From an uncultured Mediterranea sp. (GTDB lineage Bacteria > Bacteroidota > Bacteroidia > Bacteroidales > Bacteroidaceae), in NCBI GenBank assembly GCA_946007445.1, contig CAMGAL010000156.1, forward strand, positions 1-5,503: DNA of 5,503 nucleotides, in the 5' to 3' direction. The notes under the pieces are model-generated. The model ran no database searches. It saw nothing but the letters and a program-made list of their open reading frames with translations, and was not told where the DNA came from. The number at the start of each line of letters is the position of its first letter. The stretch's first letter is position 1. This document shows, piece after piece, positions 1 to 5,503 of the stretch. A program made the position numbers and the translations under genes.

Positions 1-3021
<3,021 letters not shown>

Positions 3022-3312
3022 TCAGATGATTCCTTTAGAAATGGCATACCAGATATAGAGGAGCACCACGATGATGGCTATCAGCACGCCGGCATGGACG
3101 GGCTTGCGCTCACGGTCGCGACGGCGCTTGAGGTGTGTGGTGCCTTCCACGAACTTGCCGCGGATGTCTTCGGGCGAGAACTCTTTCTCGGGCAGGAGGC
3201 CCAGTTCACGCTTGGCGTTCTCTTCCATTTTGGCAAGCCGTTCTTTACGCTCGTCAACATAGATGTATGTGTGGTGGAAACCCCGGGGTTTCCGCATCGT
3301 AAACATTCCCAT
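3022..3312 (-). CDS. Small single-pass membrane protein of unknown function
   Basis: A 96-residue protein I cannot assign to a named family. The N-terminal half is soluble and charged: an aromatic/basic opening (RKPRGFHHTYIYVDERKERL, 7-26), then a likely helical segment around 24-40. A basic cluster (LKRRRDRERK, 61-70) comes next, followed by one hydrophobic helix at about 72-90 and a short tail. With the basic cluster before the helix, the positive-inside rule predicts a cytoplasmic N-terminus and a C-terminal membrane anchor. There is no signal peptide. Three in-frame ATGs (residues 1, 3 and 6) are possible starts; the first is chosen because it lies 15 bases after the upstream stop. Its TGA (3024-3022) directly abuts the mutL ATG. 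The antisense frame is a poor candidate, and the tight packing between two real genes supports this one as genuine. From memory only, small single-helix proteins of similar layout sit beside mutL in other Bacteroidetes. Confidence 0.88.
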   Translation of the reverse strand: MGMFTMRKPRGFHHTYIYVDERKERLAKMEENAKRELGLLPEKEFSPEDIRGKFVEGTTHLKRRRDRERKPVHAGVLIAIIVVLLYIWYAISKGII

Positions 3313-3327
3313 AGTGCGTGTAATTGG

Positions 3328-4965
3328 TTACTTTTTAGATCGTTCGATATGCATGTTACGCGGCTTCTCCACGGGGCCTCGGCTGCTCTTCTGGAGCTGC
3401 TGGTCGGCCCGCTTGCCGCGCCAGACGAAGACGTCCTCCTTGCTGCGGGGCCGCACGTAGTCGAACCAGACGAAGGCTGGCAGGCGGTACTTGTCGGCAG
3501 GTATCTGGTCGAGGGGGTAGGCGGTGCCGGTGGTCTTGCCGATGAAGGTGCCCCGCTCCAGCTTGCGCTCCTTCAGCAGCATACGGAGGAAGCTGCCCTC
3601 GCTGTAGTTGAGCATCATCAGCGAACTGTCGCGCTCCTCCACGGGGTAGAAGAGCACGAGGACGTTGCCGTTGACCTCGACGCGCCTCATGTCGCCGGCC
3701 TCGAAGAAGGCCTTCATCTCCTTGCCGGTCACCTGGTTGAAGTGTAGGGTGTCCTTCTGCTCGATGGCCAGTGCCTGGTTGATGATGTGTGCCCAGTCGA
3801 TGGTGCTGTCGTTCATATAGACCTTGATCTCCTCGCCCAGCAGTTGCTGTCCGCCGTGCCAGAGGATGGGGTCGGTGTAGAGTGTGAGGCAGGAGTCCTT
3901 GGAGTTGTACACCATGGAGTCGGCCACGGCCTGCACGTCGCGGCGGTAGGCCCGCACCTTGTGGTAGGCGCGCATCTCGCGGATGAGGGAGTCGGTGTCG
4001 AGGTTGAAGCTCACCATGCGTAGCGTGTCGGCGTGGACAAAGAGGCTGTCGCCTTGGGAGAAATCGACAGCCAGGGCGCTGTCGGTGGCCAAGGCGCTGC
4101 CTTCCAGCTCGTTGTAGTAGCAGTAGTGGCCGGTGAGCATGTTGCGGTTGACGGTGTCGGTCATCACCACGTTGCGGAAGGCCTCGCCGTAGCGGAGGTT
4201 GCGGTCGTAGTAGAGGCTGTCGCCGGTGAGTCGCTTGCCGGCGTTGGTCAGGACGGAGCGGTCGAGGAGGAAGGCTTGTCCCTGCTGGGTGTCGTAGCTG
4301 CCCCGCTCGGAGTAGATGTGGTTCTCGTCACTGTCGATGTCGGAGGGACCCAGGATGGTGGCTACCTTGGTCAGGGTGCTGTACTTCAGGGTGTCGGAGG
4401 TGAGCGTGAAGCGCGGATTGACCAGCTGCACCTGGTGGTTGAAGACGGCCAGCTTGGTGGCCGGGCTATACTCGCCCCACTCGGAGGTGAGGACATTCTC
4501 CTCGTCGGTCAGCGTGCCGCCCTCGAAGTAGTAGCCCAGGTTGTAGAGGCGGTCGTAGTTGAGGCTGTCGGTGGTCAGCTCGGTGGTGCGGTTGATGAGC
4601 TTCACATGCTCGCGCAGCTGGGCCAGCTGGGCTGTGCCGTCGTAGTAGAGGTGGTCGCCGTAGAGGAAGAGGGTGTCGCCCTGCTCCATCCAGACGTTTC
4701 CGTGGGCCTCGACGGCATTCTGCTTCTCGTAGATGAGCACGCTGTCACCACCCATGTACATGCTGTCGTGGCGCAGCTTGACTGAGCCGATGAGTATCTG
4801 CACGTCGGGCTTGAGGTACTTGTCGGCCACCGCCTCGTCGGCATAGAGCAGGTCTACCCGCTCCTTCTTTTGGGCAGGTGCCTGGGGATTCTTCTTCTTG
4901 TCCTGGGCACTGATCAGGCAGATGGCCACCAGGCCAAGCAGTGCGATAATCAGTCTTTTACCCAT
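3328..4965 (-). CDS. OstA-like (LptA/LptD N-domain family) exported protein
   Basis: Predicted periplasmic protein of the OstA/LptA beta-jellyroll family, which carries lipopolysaccharide from inner to outer membrane in Gram-negative bacteria. The 545 residues start with a clear signal peptide: MGKRL, a hydrophobic core to about residue 19, and likely cleavage after SAQ (19-21). A Lys/Gln/Pro-rich stretch follows at 22-35. The body shows the recurring strand pattern D-S/T-L-x-Y of this family, for example GDHLYYDG (103-110), TDSLNYDR (132-139), SDTLKYST (190-197), GDSLYYDR (248-255), ADSMVYNS (348-355) and KDTLHFNQ (404-411). A DPILWHGGQQLLGEEIKVY segment (365-383) resembles the OstA core. 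It is much longer than E. coli LptA (185 residues) and lacks an evident outer-membrane barrel like that of LptD. The C-terminal tail is basic (516-545). Its start overlaps the upstream isomerase gene by 16 bases, consistent with co-translation in an envelope-biogenesis operon. Direct LPS binding is inferred from the family. Confidence 0.9.
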   Translation of the reverse strand: MGKRLIIALLGLVAICLISAQDKKKNPQAPAQKKERVDLLYADEAVADKYLKPDVQILIGSVKLRHDSMYMGGDSVLIYEKQNAVEAHGNVWMEQGDTLFLYGDHLYYDGTAQLAQLREHVKLINRTTELTTDSLNYDRLYNLGYYFEGGTLTDEENVLTSEWGEYSPATKLAVFNHQVQLVNPRFTLTSDTLKYSTLTKVATILGPSDIDSDENHIYSERGSYDTQQGQAFLLDRSVLTNAGKRLTGDSLYYDRNLRYGEAFRNVVMTDTVNRNMLTGHYCYYNELEGSALATDSALAVDFSQGDSLFVHADTLRMVSFNLDTDSLIREMRAYHKVRAYRRDVQAVADSMVYNSKDSCLTLYTDPILWHGGQQLLGEEIKVYMNDSTIDWAHIINQALAIEQKDTLHFNQVTGKEMKAFFEAGDMRRVEVNGNVLVLFYPVEERDSSLMMLNYSEGSFLRMLLKERKLERGTFIGKTTGTAYPLDQIPADKYRLPAFVWFDYVRPRSKEDVFVWRGKRADQQLQKSSRGPVEKPRNMHIERSKK

Positions 4966-5503
4966 CCCGGATATTTATAACTGCAGGTGTTCTTCCACTT
5001 CTCGTTGATGCGCACGTAGATGTGCTTCTGCTTCTCGCGAATCCACTTGTCGAGCAGTTGTTCGCGGCGCTTCTCCATGACGATGGACTTCAGGTTCTGG
5101 TAGTCGTCGGCAATGGTGGCCTTGTGGCCGTCGATGCGGTTCTTCAGCTTCACGATGACGCACTCCTCCTTGCCGGTCTCGCGCGGTATCATGGTGAAGG
5201 CCTCGGAGATTTCGCCCACCTTCATCTTATCCACCACCTTGGCAATTTCAGGAGGCAACTCCTGCATCTCGAACTTCGAGGTGTTGGTATAGGGGTTGGG
5301 CAGCAGGCCGTGGTTGTTGCGAGTGTCCTTGTCGTGCGAGAGCACTGAAGCGGCCTCTTCGAAGGAGAACTTCTCCTTGCGGATGTCGTCGGCAATCGAG
5401 TCAAGGCGGGCACAAGCGGCCGTCAGGGCATCTTCGGGTACATGGGGCTTCAGCAGGATGTGGCGCACGTTGATGCGGTCGCCGCGGCGCTCGATGAGCT
5501 GGA
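4950..5503 (-). CDS. SurA/PpiC-type parvulin peptidyl-prolyl isomerase, 5' end outside window
   Basis: C-terminal 183 residues of a parvulin-type prolyl isomerase, a family in which SurA-like members chaperone outer-membrane proteins in the periplasm. The frame is open to the right edge. The GTG at 5468 is internal, because upstream codons in frame read QLIERRGDRIN straight into the rotamase motif VRHILLKP. From there the domain continues with a helix, SFEEAASVLSHDKDTRNNHG, a segment matching the parvulin F-A-S-x-D...GG region, and the VGEIS turn followed by the final strand VIVKLKNR. The tail after the domain is a basic, likely helical stretch ending in a Trp-rich segment with YPGWVKD at the C-terminus. 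The first Gly of the usual GG pair is His here (codon 5312-5310). The stop TGA at 4952-4950 lies inside the start of the OstA-like gene. An N-terminal signal peptide and any second parvulin domain would lie beyond the window, so the exact SurA-like architecture cannot be confirmed. Confidence 0.92.
   Translation of the reverse strand, partial: QLIERRGDRINVRHILLKPHVPEDALTAACARLDSIADDIRKEKFSFEEAASVLSHDKDTRNNHGLLPNPYTNTSKFEMQELPPEIAKVVDKMKVGEISEAFTMIPRETGKEECVIVKLKNRIDGHKATIADDYQNLKSIVMEKRREQLLDKWIREKQKHIYVRINEKWKNTCSYKYPGWVKD

Noticed and set aside
4033..4785. A 250-codon + strand frame opposite the OstA-like gene
   Set aside because: Its extremely Val/Gly/Glu-rich composition mirrors the Asp/Ser/Leu/Tyr repeats of the real gene read backwards, and no domain is visible.
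5022..5348. A 108-codon + strand frame opposite the isomerase gene
   Set aside because: It is antisense to a recognisable parvulin domain and has no motif of its own.
4950..5468. Isomerase gene starting at GTG 5468
   Set aside because: The same frame stays open to the right edge, and the preceding codons match the usual lead-in to the parvulin domain. This GTG is an internal valine, and the true start is outside the window.

Overview
The window looks like a chromosomal core-genome segment from a GC-rich member of the Bacteroidales (Bacteroidota). The evidence is the strongly Bacteroides-like sequence of all recognisable proteins, a Bacteroidetes-type -7 promoter box (TATCTTTG, fitting TAnnTTTG), the lack of clear Shine-Dalgarno sequences before the genes, and an OstA-like/parvulin envelope pair of the type seen in this phylum. 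Codons are heavily G/C-ending. This explains the many long but spurious open frames on the + strand. I cannot name genus or species from sequence alone.

All real genes lie on the minus strand, so transcription runs from right to left. From the right edge: (i) the C-terminal part of a SurA/PpiC-type periplasmic peptidyl-prolyl isomerase (4950-5503, 5' end outside the window); (ii) an OstA-like (LptA/LptD N-domain family) exported protein (3328-4965), overlapping the isomerase gene by 16 bases; (iii) a 96-residue protein with one C-terminal membrane helix (3022-3312), starting 15 bases after the OstA-like gene; (iv) mutL (1129-3021), whose ATG follows the TGA of the small gene with no spacer; (v) after a 116-base gap holding a good promoter -7 box, trpS (1-1012), which runs off the left edge. 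The first four genes are packed like one operon. trpS probably has its own promoter.

The isomerase and the OstA-like protein fit a shared role in outer-membrane/lipopolysaccharide biogenesis. The small membrane protein is of unknown function. MutL (mismatch repair) and TrpS (tryptophan charging) are housekeeping functions with no evident link to the envelope genes beyond co-location.

I found no mobile element, CRISPR array, tRNA, rRNA or new multi-gene system. The oddest stretch is the interdomain linker of mutL (1669-1776). It is about 94% G+C, carries G9, G7 and G8 homopolymers, has G-quadruplex motifs on both strands, and encodes a Pro/Ala/Gly-rich segment. A one-base deletion in any of these tracts would end MutL at 1659, just before its C-terminal domain. 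This could be a slippage-prone switch in a mutator gene or a sequencing/assembly artefact; the sequence alone does not decide.
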